Shown: positions 7,824 through 16,844, numbered from the stretch's first letter. The stretch is DNA of 64,000 nt from Microvirga sp. TS319 (GCF_041276405.1 NZ_JBGGGT010000001.1:1542501-1606500), one strand, 5' to 3'. Notes: a model not told the origin generated them from the sequence alone. Numbers and translations: made by a program.

Positions 7824-9800
7824 TCACTCGCGTGGGTCACAATTAATAAGTCGATTGCGACTCAAATCAGCAATACTCTCAATAATATACACGACACGGC
7901 TACCACCAGAGGCGCTGTCCAGAGCGCATATCGCAGTATCATCGAGAGGCTCATCACTAACTCGCGGAACAACGACCTGCCATCCCCGGTATTTGATTCC
8001 TGAAGCGCAATTCCTCCAGAGCGGAGGATACCCATTGACTACTGGTACTCCAGTTACTGCTGGTATAATTCTGGAACTTGCTTCACAGTGTGCCGTCCAC
8101 GTCCAGAAGTCTTTATGTGCTGGCGGCGCATAGACACGAAGGCCCTTACCAAAGCGATGGCGGTAGGCAATAATCTCGGCGAGTAGCTTCTGGCGCGCTT
8201 GAAAATTGGGTTCCGCCTGCATGCTCAGTATGCTTCGGCGTGCGGACGCGATTCTTTTGAGCCCCCGTGTGATATAAGAGTCTGATGGGAGAAGAGCAGC
8301 GAGTACTATTGCCGTTGTGAATACAACAGCTATTTCCTTTCGCTTAATCGAGCTTTGATTATCGCTGCGAGCCACTATTGCAGATGAAAGAGCGGCGAGG
8401 ATGGAGAGGCTCAGCCACATCTGTACATTGATGATGTAGTATTGCCCTAAAGATATGGTGCTTGATAACCCGGGCGCATTAGCGACTACCGCGAATACCA
8501 CTATGACCAGTAGCAGAACGTTCCTGCGATAGCCCCCCCAAAGGGGCGCAGAACGAAGAAGCAAAAGCGCGATCGTTAGGAGTGTCACCGAATTAACAAG
8601 AAAAGCCTTTTCTAGAGCTCTCCAGGACAATTCGCTATAATACGGGCGTTCACCGCCTTCCGCGCCGACCACGGATGAGAAAATATCGCCTGTAACGGCT
8701 AGAAAGCTTGGAATAAAGACGGCGCTGACGGCCAAGGCGGAGAGAACCATCCAGATCAAACGCTGAGAAATGGTCGGACGGCGCCACGCATCTATCCATC
8801 CAGCAAGACCAAATAGCCCGGCAGACAATGTTCCGACACTAGCCTTCCCGAAAGTTGCCAAAGAAACTCCGGCTAGACCAGCAATTGCCAGAATGGCGCG
8901 GCTCCGCTGGTCTTGCGCCATTCCAAGGGCTAAGCCGGAAACTACCGGAACCAATACAGACGAGAAAATAAACAAAGCTACGACATACGTTTCGCTGACG
9001 AAGTATGATCGGTAGTCTGGATAGATGATCATGCCTGTTCCAACGACAGTTGCCGCTATAATCAATCGGCCCCTGCCTCCGTTAAGTGCGATAGCACCGG
9101 ACAAAACAGAGCTGAGCATGAGTGGAAACAAGATTATGCTATAGATTTTGTCTGCGACATTCGCAGTTTCACCTTTGAGAAGGCTGGCAAGCCACCCGAT
9201 GAGTGCATGCGCGAGCGCATACATGGTAAGGGGCGTCACACCGTCCACACCGGTCGATACGACGTGCTGATGGCGGATCATTTGAGCGAGAGCCAAATGC
9301 ATAACGGTATCAACATGAGCTGTACCGCGCGCCAGAAATTCATGACTAAAGACTGTGAGATAGCCGCCACCTTGGATGGGGATAGCGCTTAACGAACCAA
9401 ACAGGAGGCCAATCAGAAAGATCCCTAAAGTGTAGTTTAAATGCTTTGTCTGCCGGCGAATTGTCACGTCCAAAGACGACAATAACACAATTGCTACAAC
9501 AGATACTCGCCCAATGGGTCCGGCGAGCCCGGCAAGTGCAAGTAGAAGCGTGCTAGAAACGACAAGTGGACCAAAAAACAGTGTTCCCTTGTTAAGATCT
9601 AAGCGCAAGCGTTCAATGATCATGACTGGAGTTAAAATTGCAGCTGAAACAGCAACAAAGCACATTAAACTCGCGGACAGATCGACTTTGCCGATTTGCC
9701 ATTCCAGAAATAAACCTACCATAGTGGCAGCGGTGGAAATGCCTAACGTAAAGGCTGCGGCTTGGCGCCCTGGGGAGAAGTACTCGGGCTTAGTAAACAA
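7824..9800 (-). CDS. Large polytopic membrane protein, GT-C-like architecture, function unknown
   Basis: 658 residues. At least a dozen hydrophobic segments cover residues 1 to about 505, and a hydrophilic C-terminal domain of about 150 residues follows. A loop after the first helices contains FSHEFLARGTAHVDTVMHLA and then GVTPLTMYALAHALIGW, with acidic and histidine residues placed as in GT-C fold glycosyltransferases that use lipid-linked donors. That comparison is architectural only, and no family is recognised. Its base composition is lower in GC than the catabolic operons, like the rest of the polysaccharide island. It could be a sugar transferase, a polymerase or a ligase for the surface glycan. 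Confidence 0.5.
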   Translation of the reverse strand: MFTKPEYFSPGRQAAAFTLGISTAATMVGLFLEWQIGKVDLSASLMCFVAVSAAILTPVMIIERLRLDLNKGTLFFGPLVVSSTLLLALAGLAGPIGRVSVVAIVLLSSLDVTIRRQTKHLNYTLGIFLIGLLFGSLSAIPIQGGGYLTVFSHEFLARGTAHVDTVMHLALAQMIRHQHVVSTGVDGVTPLTMYALAHALIGWLASLLKGETANVADKIYSIILFPLMLSSVLSGAIALNGGRGRLIIAATVVGTGMIIYPDYRSYFVSETYVVALFIFSSVLVPVVSGLALGMAQDQRSRAILAIAGLAGVSLATFGKASVGTLSAGLFGLAGWIDAWRRPTISQRLIWMVLSALAVSAVFIPSFLAVTGDIFSSVVGAEGGERPYYSELSWRALEKAFLVNSVTLLTIALLLLRSAPLWGGYRRNVLLLVIVVFAVVANAPGLSSTISLGQYYIINVQMWLSLSILAALSSAIVARSDNQSSIKRKEIAVVFTTAIVLAALLPSDSYITRGLKRIASARRSILSMQAEPNFQARQKLLAEIIAYRHRFGKGLRVYAPPAHKDFWTWTAHCEASSRIIPAVTGVPVVNGYPPLWRNCASGIKYRGWQVVVPRVSDEPLDDTAICALDSASGGSRVVYIIESIADLSRNRLINCDPRE

Positions 9801-10008
9801 CTTACAGGTTCCTGACTGTGATCGCCATATGGTGGACGATCTAACATGGCCAGATCATCGCGTGCAATTTAGTACCGAGCAGATACAACTCATAACATTA
9901 TTTGTTCGCTCATCAGTCCGGAATTATACCGCACCCTAGAGAGAACGCCTCGTCGCAGCCTAAAAGCGCCTGAGATATAATTCACCATCGCAAGCGAGGA
10001 GGTTTGCC

Positions 10009-10430
10009 ATGTCCATTCCTGTCACCCTCCGGTCCGATTGCAATGCCGTTCGCCTGCGCCAGCTTGCCCGTTGGAGCAAGGATGTCCCGCAGACGCGCCG
10101 CTTGCTGACCCTGGCAGTGACGTACGGGGTGGCTCGCGCGCCCAAGCGGCGAGATCGCCGGGGCTAGCGCATCGTGCCGACTCAGCGGTCCGCGCTAGCG
10201 AAAAGTGGACCCGGTTTTCGCTGATGCAGCCCTACGGGTCCGCTCAAACGATGCGCTCTCTCCAAGAAGGGAGAATCGGATCAATCCCAAAAGTGGATTC
10301 CACTTTTGGGTCCGATGCTCTCGGGATCTGGTTTGCTGATAAGGCGCGCATCGACCAGAAGAACAAGATCGTCCGCCGCTGTGCCAGGCGCTGCACGCCC
10401 GAGGCTCTGACGCCGCCTCTCACCCAATGA
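10009..10430 (+). pseudogene. IS630-family transposase fragments
   Basis: The first fragment starts at ATG 10009 after a good AGGAGG ribosome site and reads MSIPVTLRSDCNAVRLRQLA, then DVPQTRRLLTLAVTYG. That is the start of a well-known IS630 transposase subgroup (usual form DADQTRRLLALAAIYDG). It ends at a TAG inside the border of the palindromic repeat. After the repeat a second fragment reads IWFADKARIDQKNKIVRRCA, matching the catalytic-domain segment IWxxDEARIGQKNKITRRWA of the same family. About 135 residues between them, including the rest of the helix-turn-helix domain, are missing. The catalytic DE pair reads DK here. Confidence 0.8.
10164..10322. repeat. Composite palindromic intergenic repeat, copy 2 (inverted)
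   Basis: Opposite orientation to copy 1. It begins CTAGCGCATCG, passes through AAAAGTGGACCCGGTTTT, and ends with a half CCCAAAAGTGGATTCCACTT followed by TCCGATGCTC. It sits between the two pieces of the IS630 transposase described above. Its CTAG border supplies the stop codon of the first transposase piece. Confidence 0.82.
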
Positions 10431-10806
10431 CGCTACGGAATTCGCCTATTCCCCGGTGTTCGAGTAGAAGCTCGGCATGGACAACGGCTTTGTCTGAAGA
10501 CACTCTGCGTAGGATCTGCAATCGTCCCACGCCCGCGTGCAAATGGCTGGGCTATCGCACGCCGCTCCGATGAGCAATCCGGCCCTGACGATGCAACCTC
10601 ACCAGTTCCAACCCGAGAACTCCTGACCGACATGAGATCTGCGGCCCACTCGTCGTCGTACTGAAACAACCGGTTCGGTCGGTTGGAATTTCTCAGGTTA
10701 GATGCTATTTGCCCTCTCGCCCATGCAATGGATTTAAGACCGCGACGGCCGAGACACTCAGTCTTTTTCAAGCCTGTTTCATTCTCTAACGATTAGGATT
10801 TGCCAG
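10431..10806. other. Intergenic stretch with no recognised gene
   Basis: About 375 bases between the IS630 remnant and the gene at 10807. No open frame with a recognisable protein pattern was found. The last 60 bases probably contain the promoter and ribosome site of the downstream gene (a weak AGGATTTGCC precedes the ATG). Confidence 0.45.
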
Positions 10807-11943
10807 ATGCCCGGCATCGCACGCCAGTTCGAGCCGCAGATCACGCGCAGTGGCGGCACGCCCTCCAAGTTCCGCTTTACGATCCGCTGCTCCGAATGCG
10901 CCAAGACTGACGCCTACGAGTCCAACAGGTCCGTCAGTCATGATTTCGTCAAACGCTACTTTGACGAGCGTGGCTGGCTGCTCGGGCGCGACCGCTCCTA
11001 TGACATCTGTCCGGTCTGCTTGGCGCGCTCGCATGGCTCATCCGAAGCGAGACCGTCGGGTCAGTCGCAACGCATGGCGGCTGCGCCCGATAAGCGCCAC
11101 CGGGATACAGCCGATATTCTGGCCCGTCATCTCGGCAAGCCGGAGGCTCTGGCCGCGGAGGTCTTCCGTCCCAAAGAGACGCCGCCCCGGGTATCCGCGC
11201 CGCAGGCTCCTTCGCCATCGACGCCCGTGCCGGACCTCCCCCCAGCAATGGAGCGAGTTCTTGCCGACATGGCGGCGGATCTGAAAGGCCTGCGCTCGAC
11301 CATGGAGCTCGTAGCCGAACAAGTGGCCCAGCTGGCAGCCCTCAGTAGCAGCCAGGTCGATGCCATCGCGCGTTTCGCCCCTGCCCTCATCAAGTCCGCC
11401 GAGAGCCTCTCAGGAAGCCTTCGCCACGTAGCGGGCGCGGTTCAGACTGTGCCGCATGGGTCGGCTCCTGACCTTGAGCGGCAGTCCACTTTGGAAGCGG
11501 GCACGGCGGTAGAATCGGCGCGCGCCGATGATGCTCGACCGACACAAGCCGTTGAAAGCGAAGAACCATCGCCTCCGAAGCGGCGGACAGGTGTGCGGCG
11601 CGCCAGAGTCGAAGCGGACCAGGTGGGCGCCCACGCCGTCGTGGTGAGGTCCATTGCAGACGCCAAGCGCGCGGATCGGTTCTACACCTCGATTCGTCTG
11701 CCGAGGGAACTCTGGGACCAAGCGGGATTTGGTCCCGATGACCGCCTCATGCTGGAGTGGAGCGGCAAGGCCTTGATCATCGAGCGCACGAGGGACGGCG
11801 GCGTGAAGCCGAAAGCGGTTGGGAACACCTCGGTGGTTCTGCAGTCCTGGAAGCTCGGCAATCTCAACTTCGATCAGCCGAAAGTGACGGGAGCCGACGG
11901 CTCTTTACGCATCGTGGTTGGACGTAAGCCCCCCGTGGCCTGA
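10807..11943 (+). CDS. Unrecognised protein: Cys4 zinc-binding N-terminus, coiled middle, AbrB-like C-terminus
   Basis: 378 residues, no named family recognised. Residues 28-31 (CSEC) and 68-71 (CPVC) form two CxxC pairs 40 residues apart, a plausible zinc site, with GWLLGRDRSYD just before the second pair. A proline-rich linker spans about 120-150. A helical region at about 150-210 (MERVLADMAADLKGLRSTME and on) looks able to coil. Near residues 295-325 the segment FYTSIRLPRELWDQAGFGPD, then DRLMLEWSGKALIIER, resembles the swapped-hairpin DNA-binding fold of AbrB/SpoVT/MazE proteins. A DNA-binding regulator is a reasonable guess. It stands alone between a transposon remnant and a palindromic repeat. 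Confidence 0.55.
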   Translation: MPGIARQFEPQITRSGGTPSKFRFTIRCSECAKTDAYESNRSVSHDFVKRYFDERGWLLGRDRSYDICPVCLARSHGSSEARPSGQSQRMAAAPDKRHRDTADILARHLGKPEALAAEVFRPKETPPRVSAPQAPSPSTPVPDLPPAMERVLADMAADLKGLRSTMELVAEQVAQLAALSSSQVDAIARFAPALIKSAESLSGSLRHVAGAVQTVPHGSAPDLERQSTLEAGTAVESARADDARPTQAVESEEPSPPKRRTGVRRARVEADQVGAHAVVVRSIADAKRADRFYTSIRLPRELWDQAGFGPDDRLMLEWSGKALIIERTRDGGVKPKAVGNTSVVLQSWKLGNLNFDQPKVTGADGSLRIVVGRKPPVA

Positions 11944-11989
11944 ACGCCTTGGGACGCGCGCTCTTCACTTGAACCTCCCTGTCGCCCAA

Positions 11990-12127
11990 GGGCATCGGAC
12001 GTGAAAAGTGGACCTGCTTTTGGGAGCCAATTCGATGCTCCACTCCTTCAATGGCACATCGTTCGGAGCGGACCCGAAGGGCCACGTTCGTGAGAACCGG
12101 TTCCCACTGTTGCGTCCGATGCTCTAG
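11990..12127. repeat. Composite palindromic intergenic repeat, copy 3
   Basis: Begins GGGCATCGGACGTGAAAAGT and ends TCCGATGCTCTAG, with the same two-palindrome layout as copy 1. Its terminal CTAG overlaps the end of the convergent DMT permease gene and provides that gene's TAG stop codon (12124-12126). Confidence 0.82.
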
Positions 12128-13023
12128 ACCCTTCTTCTGCTTTGAAGCAAGCGCTCAGCGGGGGACGCCAGAATCGTCGTGAGAACCACGATGGCCGCGC
12201 CAAGGCACAGGGCTGTCGATGGGACTTCGCCGAAGAAGAGCCAGCCGACAAAGCCTGAAAAGACGATCGACAGGTATCCGATCGGAGCCAGAAGCCGCGC
12301 CTCCTGCTTCTGGTAAGCCTGCAGCCAGCAATACTGCCCCAGCTGCGCCAGGACGCCGACCAGGATGATGTTCGGCGCCTCGGTCCAGGGGATCGGCACC
12401 CACACGATGGCAGCCGGGATGGATGTCAGGATCGTCAGGCCCACCGTGTAGAAGAGCATGAGCACGACGGTGTCCTCGCCAGCGAGGCGTCTGGTCTGAA
12501 CAACCGCCAGCGATCCGAAGAAGACGGATCCGAAGGCCGCGATCAGTCCCATGTTCCATGGGATCGTATCCGGCTGGACCATGATGATGACACCCAGGAA
12601 ACCGATAGCCGTGAAGGTATAGCGCGTTCGGCTGACGCTCTCCCCGAGCATGAGCGCCGCCATCACCAGGAGCACGAGCGGCCGGGTGAACCCGATCGCG
12701 GTCACCAGCGCGAGAGGCAGCGCCGCGAAGGCCGCGAAGTTGAATGTCAGCGCGATGGAGTTGAACCCGACCCGCGCGAGATGGCCGCGGATGTTCGACA
12801 AATTCGTCAGCTTGGCACGGTGGCGCCAAATCAGCGGCGCAACCGACAGGAACCCGACGAGCGAACGCAGAAAGACGAGCTGGATGGCCGGATAGGTTTC
12901 GCCCTCCGCCTTGACGATGGCCTGCATGGTCGTGACCAGCGCCATGTCGAGCAGGAGCCAGCCCGCGCTTCGCCACAACGGGATCGGAGGCGGGGATGAA
13001 TCGGTTTCAGGCGGGGCCTCCAT
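12124..13023 (-). CDS. DMT-superfamily (EamA) permease
   Basis: 299 residues with about ten hydrophobic segments in two EamA repeats, for example ATIPLA-type turns replaced here by ALPLALVTAIGFTRPLVLLV (about residues 95-115) and LLAPIGYLSIVFSGFVGWLF (about 245-265). EamA permeases export or import small metabolites such as amino acids, nucleosides or sugars. The ATG at 13023 follows a GAGAGGA ribosome site 16 bases after the PIG-L gene, so it is the third gene of the ROK/PIG-L operon. Its cargo is unknown, but context suggests a product of the same pathway. Its TAG stop is formed by the end of a palindromic repeat, so the natural C-terminus may once have been longer. Confidence 0.85.
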   Translation of the reverse strand: MEAPPETDSSPPPIPLWRSAGWLLLDMALVTTMQAIVKAEGETYPAIQLVFLRSLVGFLSVAPLIWRHRAKLTNLSNIRGHLARVGFNSIALTFNFAAFAALPLALVTAIGFTRPLVLLVMAALMLGESVSRTRYTFTAIGFLGVIIMVQPDTIPWNMGLIAAFGSVFFGSLAVVQTRRLAGEDTVVLMLFYTVGLTILTSIPAAIVWVPIPWTEAPNIILVGVLAQLGQYCWLQAYQKQEARLLAPIGYLSIVFSGFVGWLFFGEVPSTALCLGAAIVVLTTILASPAERLLQSRRRV

Positions 13024-13039
13024 GTCCTCTCGCGGGCCG

Positions 13040-15436
13040 TTACGCGGGCTGAACCAGATTCGCGAGCAGGCGGAAGGCGCCGGGCACCAGCTTGTCCAGC
13101 TGATGGTGCAGCACGAGTGCCACATGCGTATGACGCCCCTGTCCGATGCGCGCCGACAGGAGCGAGCCCTTGAGGGGGCTTTCTCCGGGATCGTTCAGGG
13201 CCAAAAGCTCCTCATAGGATGGGTCGTATTCCGACGCGAAGTACAGCCCCCTCTCCTTGTCCCAACCCTGCCAGTCACCAGCCTCGATCCGGTTCGGATA
13301 TGACAACAAGGGATTGTCCGGCTGCAGAACCGTGACCGGTGCGGCCGGATCGGTCACGCGCCACCGGAGCGACGGCGACCCGATGGCGAGGCGGCGCGGC
13401 GGCGTACGGTCGGGGCCCCACCTGTCGGTCGGGCGGTGGTAGAGCGTCACCAAGTGTCCGCCCTCCTCCACGAAGCCATGAAGGCGTCCGCTCGCGGCCT
13501 GGAGGTCCCGCCGGAGTCCGAATGCGAAGATGCCGACCACGATGGTCGTGAACTCCGAAAGAGACCCTGCGGTCAGATCGGCTTGCGTGAGATCCGTCAC
13601 ATCGAGGCCGAGGCAGCGCATATGGGTACCGACATTGTCGCTTCCACCGCCCACATATCCGATGCGCGCACCGGCCGGGAGAGCGACGTCGAGCATCAGA
13701 ACCTTGACCTCCACGGGCGCAACGAAGGACGTGGGCCGGATATGAGGATAGGCAACGGTCTCGATCCGGCTCGCCGGCCTGCCATCCACGAGCGGAACGA
13801 GCTTTGCGATCCCGGTGCTTGCCCCTGGCGGCGGATCGATGACCCAGTCGCTGCCCTCGGCTCGAACGCTCCAGCCGTCCGGCGCACGCCATTCCGTGGG
13901 GCAAGCCCCGATGGCCCGGATCCGAATGGCGGACGAATGGGTTCCGGTCCGGATGACGGCTGTCTCCGGATCGAGAGACAAGGACTGCTGGGGCCCGATC
14001 TTCAGAGGCTCCTCGGGATCCCGATCGATCCTGATGGTATGGCCGTCCACGTCGCCTGAGACGACGATTCCGGCCTCGCCATTGCCGCCCATGGGGTCGA
14101 AGGTCTCGGGGTAATTCCCCGTATGCGACGCAAAGGCGGAAATCGCGAGCGCATATTCCACGTGCCCCGGCGGCCCGCTCGTCCCGATCACGTCCACTCC
14201 GTCAGGTAGGCGGGGTGAGACCGTCAGATTCGCAAGATCCGGCGCGTCGATATGGATATCCAGGCCCATCCGGGCCGCTGGATGGCATGGGCCCTTGAAG
14301 ATTGCATGCGCCCCACGCGCATGGACTTCGAAAAGAACAGCATCGATCTCCCGCAGCTTGCGGTCGAGGCGATGTCCCATTCGGTCGGCGGTCCCCCGGT
14401 CGAGGCCGCTTCTGGCCGTTTCGATCAGGCGCGCCGCCTGGACGAGCGCCTCGCCAATCCGCTTGCGATCCGGGAATGCGGCGATGCCCGTATTGATGTG
14501 CTCCTGCGCCTTTCGCAGGGCCGCGGCAGCCGCCTGCGTCAGCTCCGGTGCGGCAGCAACGTCCGTAAGGCTCGCAGGCAGATGATCCCGAATGTCGCCC
14601 TCGGGCTCCGGCGGGCCGTCGGACCGGAGCTTCAGGTGAAGGCTCCACTGGTCGATGGGATCGTCTCGCCACACACCCATACCTTGGGACGCATGCGCGG
14701 CCCGGGACCACTCGCCGAGCTGCCGATACGCCAAGCCGGTGACCTCGTCACCTTCGGCAACCCGGACGTCGAGCGTCGTAGGCGGCGGCGGCACCTCATC
14801 GTCGTATGCGTAGCTCGCTCCCGACCATGCCGGGAGATAGAACTTGCGCACCTGCCAGGGTGAGAGACCAAGCTTCCCATGTTCCGGGAAGGCCGAAGGA
14901 TCGGCGGCCAGAGCCCATGCCGTTTCGGCCGCCCGGGTCATTGCCCGGTGATGGCCGTGCTGCCCCGGCACGTCCAAGAAGGTCGGGATGACGATGTCCG
15001 GCCGGTACTGCCGATAAGCCCGAACGAGCCGCTCGACGACGCGGTCCTCGCCCCAGCGCCGGAGCGTATCCTCTCCATTCTTTGAGAAGCCGAAATCATG
15101 AACCGGATCGTCCGGTCCGTGGCCGAGCCATGCCACGTCGGCGTCCATGCGGCGGGCGGCCTCTTCCATTTCGGCGGTTCTCAGCACACCGAGGATCCCT
15201 CCCCGTTCCGGACCGAGGGCATTCTGGCCGCCCTCCCCCCTTGTGGAACAGGCCACGACGACGCGCATGCCATAGGCAAATCGCAATGCGGCCAGCAGGC
15301 CGTTGGCCTCGTCGTCCGGATGCGCCCCGGTATTCATCACCGTGAGGGTCGACCGCAATCGGCTTAAAGCGCGATGCAGGCGAACAAGGGCCGGCTGATG
15401 GACAGCGCGAGCAAGACGGTCGTGACTATCCGGCAC
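13040..15436 (-). CDS. Large PIG-L family deacetylase with C-terminal extension
   Basis: 798 residues. The N-terminal LmbE/PIG-L domain (about 30-260) has the zinc-binding motif AHPDDE at about 38-43, TRGEGGQNALGPE at about 65-77, and HGHHRAMTRAA at about 160-170 for the remaining zinc ligands. PIG-L enzymes hydrolyse N-acyl groups from glucosaminyl compounds. The long C-terminal part contains a beta-sandwich-like region and, near residues 610-690, YVGGGSDNVGTHMRCLGLDV and FVEEGGHLVTLYHRP, which looks like a class I glutamine-amidotransferase fold without an obvious nucleophile. No signal peptide is visible, so it acts in the cytoplasm. The GTG start overlaps the ROK gene by 11 bases. Confidence 0.85.
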   Translation of the reverse strand: MPDSHDRLARAVHQPALVRLHRALSRLRSTLTVMNTGAHPDDEANGLLAALRFAYGMRVVVACSTRGEGGQNALGPERGGILGVLRTAEMEEAARRMDADVAWLGHGPDDPVHDFGFSKNGEDTLRRWGEDRVVERLVRAYRQYRPDIVIPTFLDVPGQHGHHRAMTRAAETAWALAADPSAFPEHGKLGLSPWQVRKFYLPAWSGASYAYDDEVPPPPTTLDVRVAEGDEVTGLAYRQLGEWSRAAHASQGMGVWRDDPIDQWSLHLKLRSDGPPEPEGDIRDHLPASLTDVAAAPELTQAAAAALRKAQEHINTGIAAFPDRKRIGEALVQAARLIETARSGLDRGTADRMGHRLDRKLREIDAVLFEVHARGAHAIFKGPCHPAARMGLDIHIDAPDLANLTVSPRLPDGVDVIGTSGPPGHVEYALAISAFASHTGNYPETFDPMGGNGEAGIVVSGDVDGHTIRIDRDPEEPLKIGPQQSLSLDPETAVIRTGTHSSAIRIRAIGACPTEWRAPDGWSVRAEGSDWVIDPPPGASTGIAKLVPLVDGRPASRIETVAYPHIRPTSFVAPVEVKVLMLDVALPAGARIGYVGGGSDNVGTHMRCLGLDVTDLTQADLTAGSLSEFTTIVVGIFAFGLRRDLQAASGRLHGFVEEGGHLVTLYHRPTDRWGPDRTPPRRLAIGSPSLRWRVTDPAAPVTVLQPDNPLLSYPNRIEAGDWQGWDKERGLYFASEYDPSYEELLALNDPGESPLKGSLLSARIGQGRHTHVALVLHHQLDKLVPGAFRLLANLVQPA

Positions 15437-16688
15437 GGGAGATCTCCTCGTTCAATGGATCCCGGTGAGCCGCCTGGGCCGTGTCGAGCCGGGGTGTCAT
15501 GGTTTCCAGAAGCGGCAAGGCGGCGGCACCGAGCGCGGCCGTGAACCGGCCCGTGCGCCCATGGATCAGACGCGCTTCGCTCCGGTTCCTGTGGCGCGCG
15601 ACCGACAATGGAAGCGGCTGCATGGCCTGGATGAGATCCTCCAGCAGGCTCGGAGGAAGAGCGCCGCCGATCACGATCGCTTCCGGGTCGAAGAGGTTCT
15701 CGAGCATGGCGATCTGAGGCGCCAGATGCCCGGCGGCCTCCCGGACCCAGGAGCCGACGACGGGATGCCCGTCATGATGGAGCTGCTCCAGGCGCGCATA
15801 GTCGATGCCCCGGATGCCAGCCGCCTTCAGCCGTTCGGTCAGGGCATGGATGGAGGCATAGGCCTCGAGGCACCCGTGCTGGCCGCATGAGCAGAGGCGT
15901 CCTCCCTTCTCGATGAGCACGTGCCCGATCTCGCCCGCATTTCCGTTGGCTCCCCGGTAAGGGCGGCCATCGATCATGATCCCGAGCCCCAGCCCCTGCC
16001 CGAAGAAGATCATGCAGAAATTCTTCAAATCCCTGGCGGCTCCGTGAAGTCGCTCGCCGACGGCCGCCGCGGTGGCGTCGTTCTCGAGGGTGATGGACGC
16101 GCTCAGCACCTGCCCGATACCGGACACGGCATCGAAATCGAGCCATCCCGACAGGGTCGTCGGTCCGACAGACGTCATGCCCTCGACATTGAAAGGACCC
16201 GGCATGACGACGCCGACCCCGAGGAGCTGCGGGACAGGAGATTTCAGCTGCGCACGGGCGGCCTCGATTTCGGCCTTGATGATGGGAAGCACCGTATCGG
16301 GATCGTTCCGCTCGATCGCAAGGGTCCGCTGGGCGCGGACGCAGCCGCCGATATCCACCAGAAGGGTCGAGATGTGATCCGCGGCGATTTCGACGCCTGC
16401 CGTCATGGCGCCATCGGGATTGACCGCAAACTGGATCGGCGGGAGCCCGCGGCCCGCCCGAAGCCGCCCGGTCTTGATGAGCAGGCCGTCCGCGACGAGA
16501 TCCTCGACGATGTTCGAAACCGCCTGCGTGCTCAGATGCGCATGGCGCGAGATTTCCATCCGGCCGACGGGACCGAGCTGACGCACGACATCCAGCACGA
16601 CGCGGCGATTATGAGAGCGGTTGCGCTCCGGATTGCTCCCAATCGTCGACGACGTCCCGGTCTTGGATTCTCTCGGCATCTCCGACAC
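15426..16688 (-). CDS. ROK-family transcriptional regulator (NagC/XylR type)
   Basis: 420 residues. A winged helix-turn-helix lies at about 27-85 (GRMEISRHAHLSTQAVSNIV). The ROK sugar-binding domain has the ENDATAAAVGER motif (about 210-221), GIMIDGRPYRGANGNAGEIG, and the zinc motif CSCGQHGCLEAYAS (about 274-287). ROK regulators of this type sense a sugar or sugar phosphate and repress catabolic operons. It is divergent from the ABC transporter operon starting at 16845 and is followed by PIG-L and DMT genes. An imperfect dyad at 16720-16737 in the divergent spacer is a possible operator. The effector is probably the imported compound or its phosphorylated form. Confidence 0.9.
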   Translation of the reverse strand: MSEMPRESKTGTSSTIGSNPERNRSHNRRVVLDVVRQLGPVGRMEISRHAHLSTQAVSNIVEDLVADGLLIKTGRLRAGRGLPPIQFAVNPDGAMTAGVEIAADHISTLLVDIGGCVRAQRTLAIERNDPDTVLPIIKAEIEAARAQLKSPVPQLLGVGVVMPGPFNVEGMTSVGPTTLSGWLDFDAVSGIGQVLSASITLENDATAAAVGERLHGAARDLKNFCMIFFGQGLGLGIMIDGRPYRGANGNAGEIGHVLIEKGGRLCSCGQHGCLEAYASIHALTERLKAAGIRGIDYARLEQLHHDGHPVVGSWVREAAGHLAPQIAMLENLFDPEAIVIGGALPPSLLEDLIQAMQPLPLSVARHRNRSEARLIHGRTGRFTAALGAAALPLLETMTPRLDTAQAAHRDPLNEEISRAG

Positions 16689-16719
16689 TCCACCCCGTTA
16701 CGATGACGCGAGGCAATGA

Positions 16720-16737
16720 ATAACTCAAGTGAATTAT
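16720..16737. promoter_or_regulatory. Candidate ROK operator
   Basis: Imperfect dyad with arms ATAACTC and GAATTAT separated by AAGT (one mismatch between arms). It lies 31 bases upstream of the ROK start and is followed by TTGACA at 16742-16747. AT-rich dyads of this kind are what NagC/Mlc-type ROK proteins bind. It is located between divergent operons, where one site could control both. Confidence 0.35.
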
Positions 16738-16844
16738 GTTATTGACAGGCCGCCGACACTAGGAGAGCCTGAGAAGCGGAACGGTCTTGAGACCGGGACC
16801 CGTGAAAAGTCGGCGCAAGGCGCCGGGCAATAATGGAGAGGGAT

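Larger units (their letters stand above)
9959..10430 (+). mobile_element. Second IS630-family remnant, interrupted by a palindromic repeat
   Basis: The left boundary near 9960 reads TAAAAGCGCCTGAG, similar to the ends of the IS630 remnant at 2556-3279. The two transposase fragments inside (10009-10167 and about 10320-10430) are in the same orientation. Copy 2 of the composite palindromic repeat lies exactly between them. No right terminal repeat was found, so the right boundary is a minimum estimate. Confidence 0.6.
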
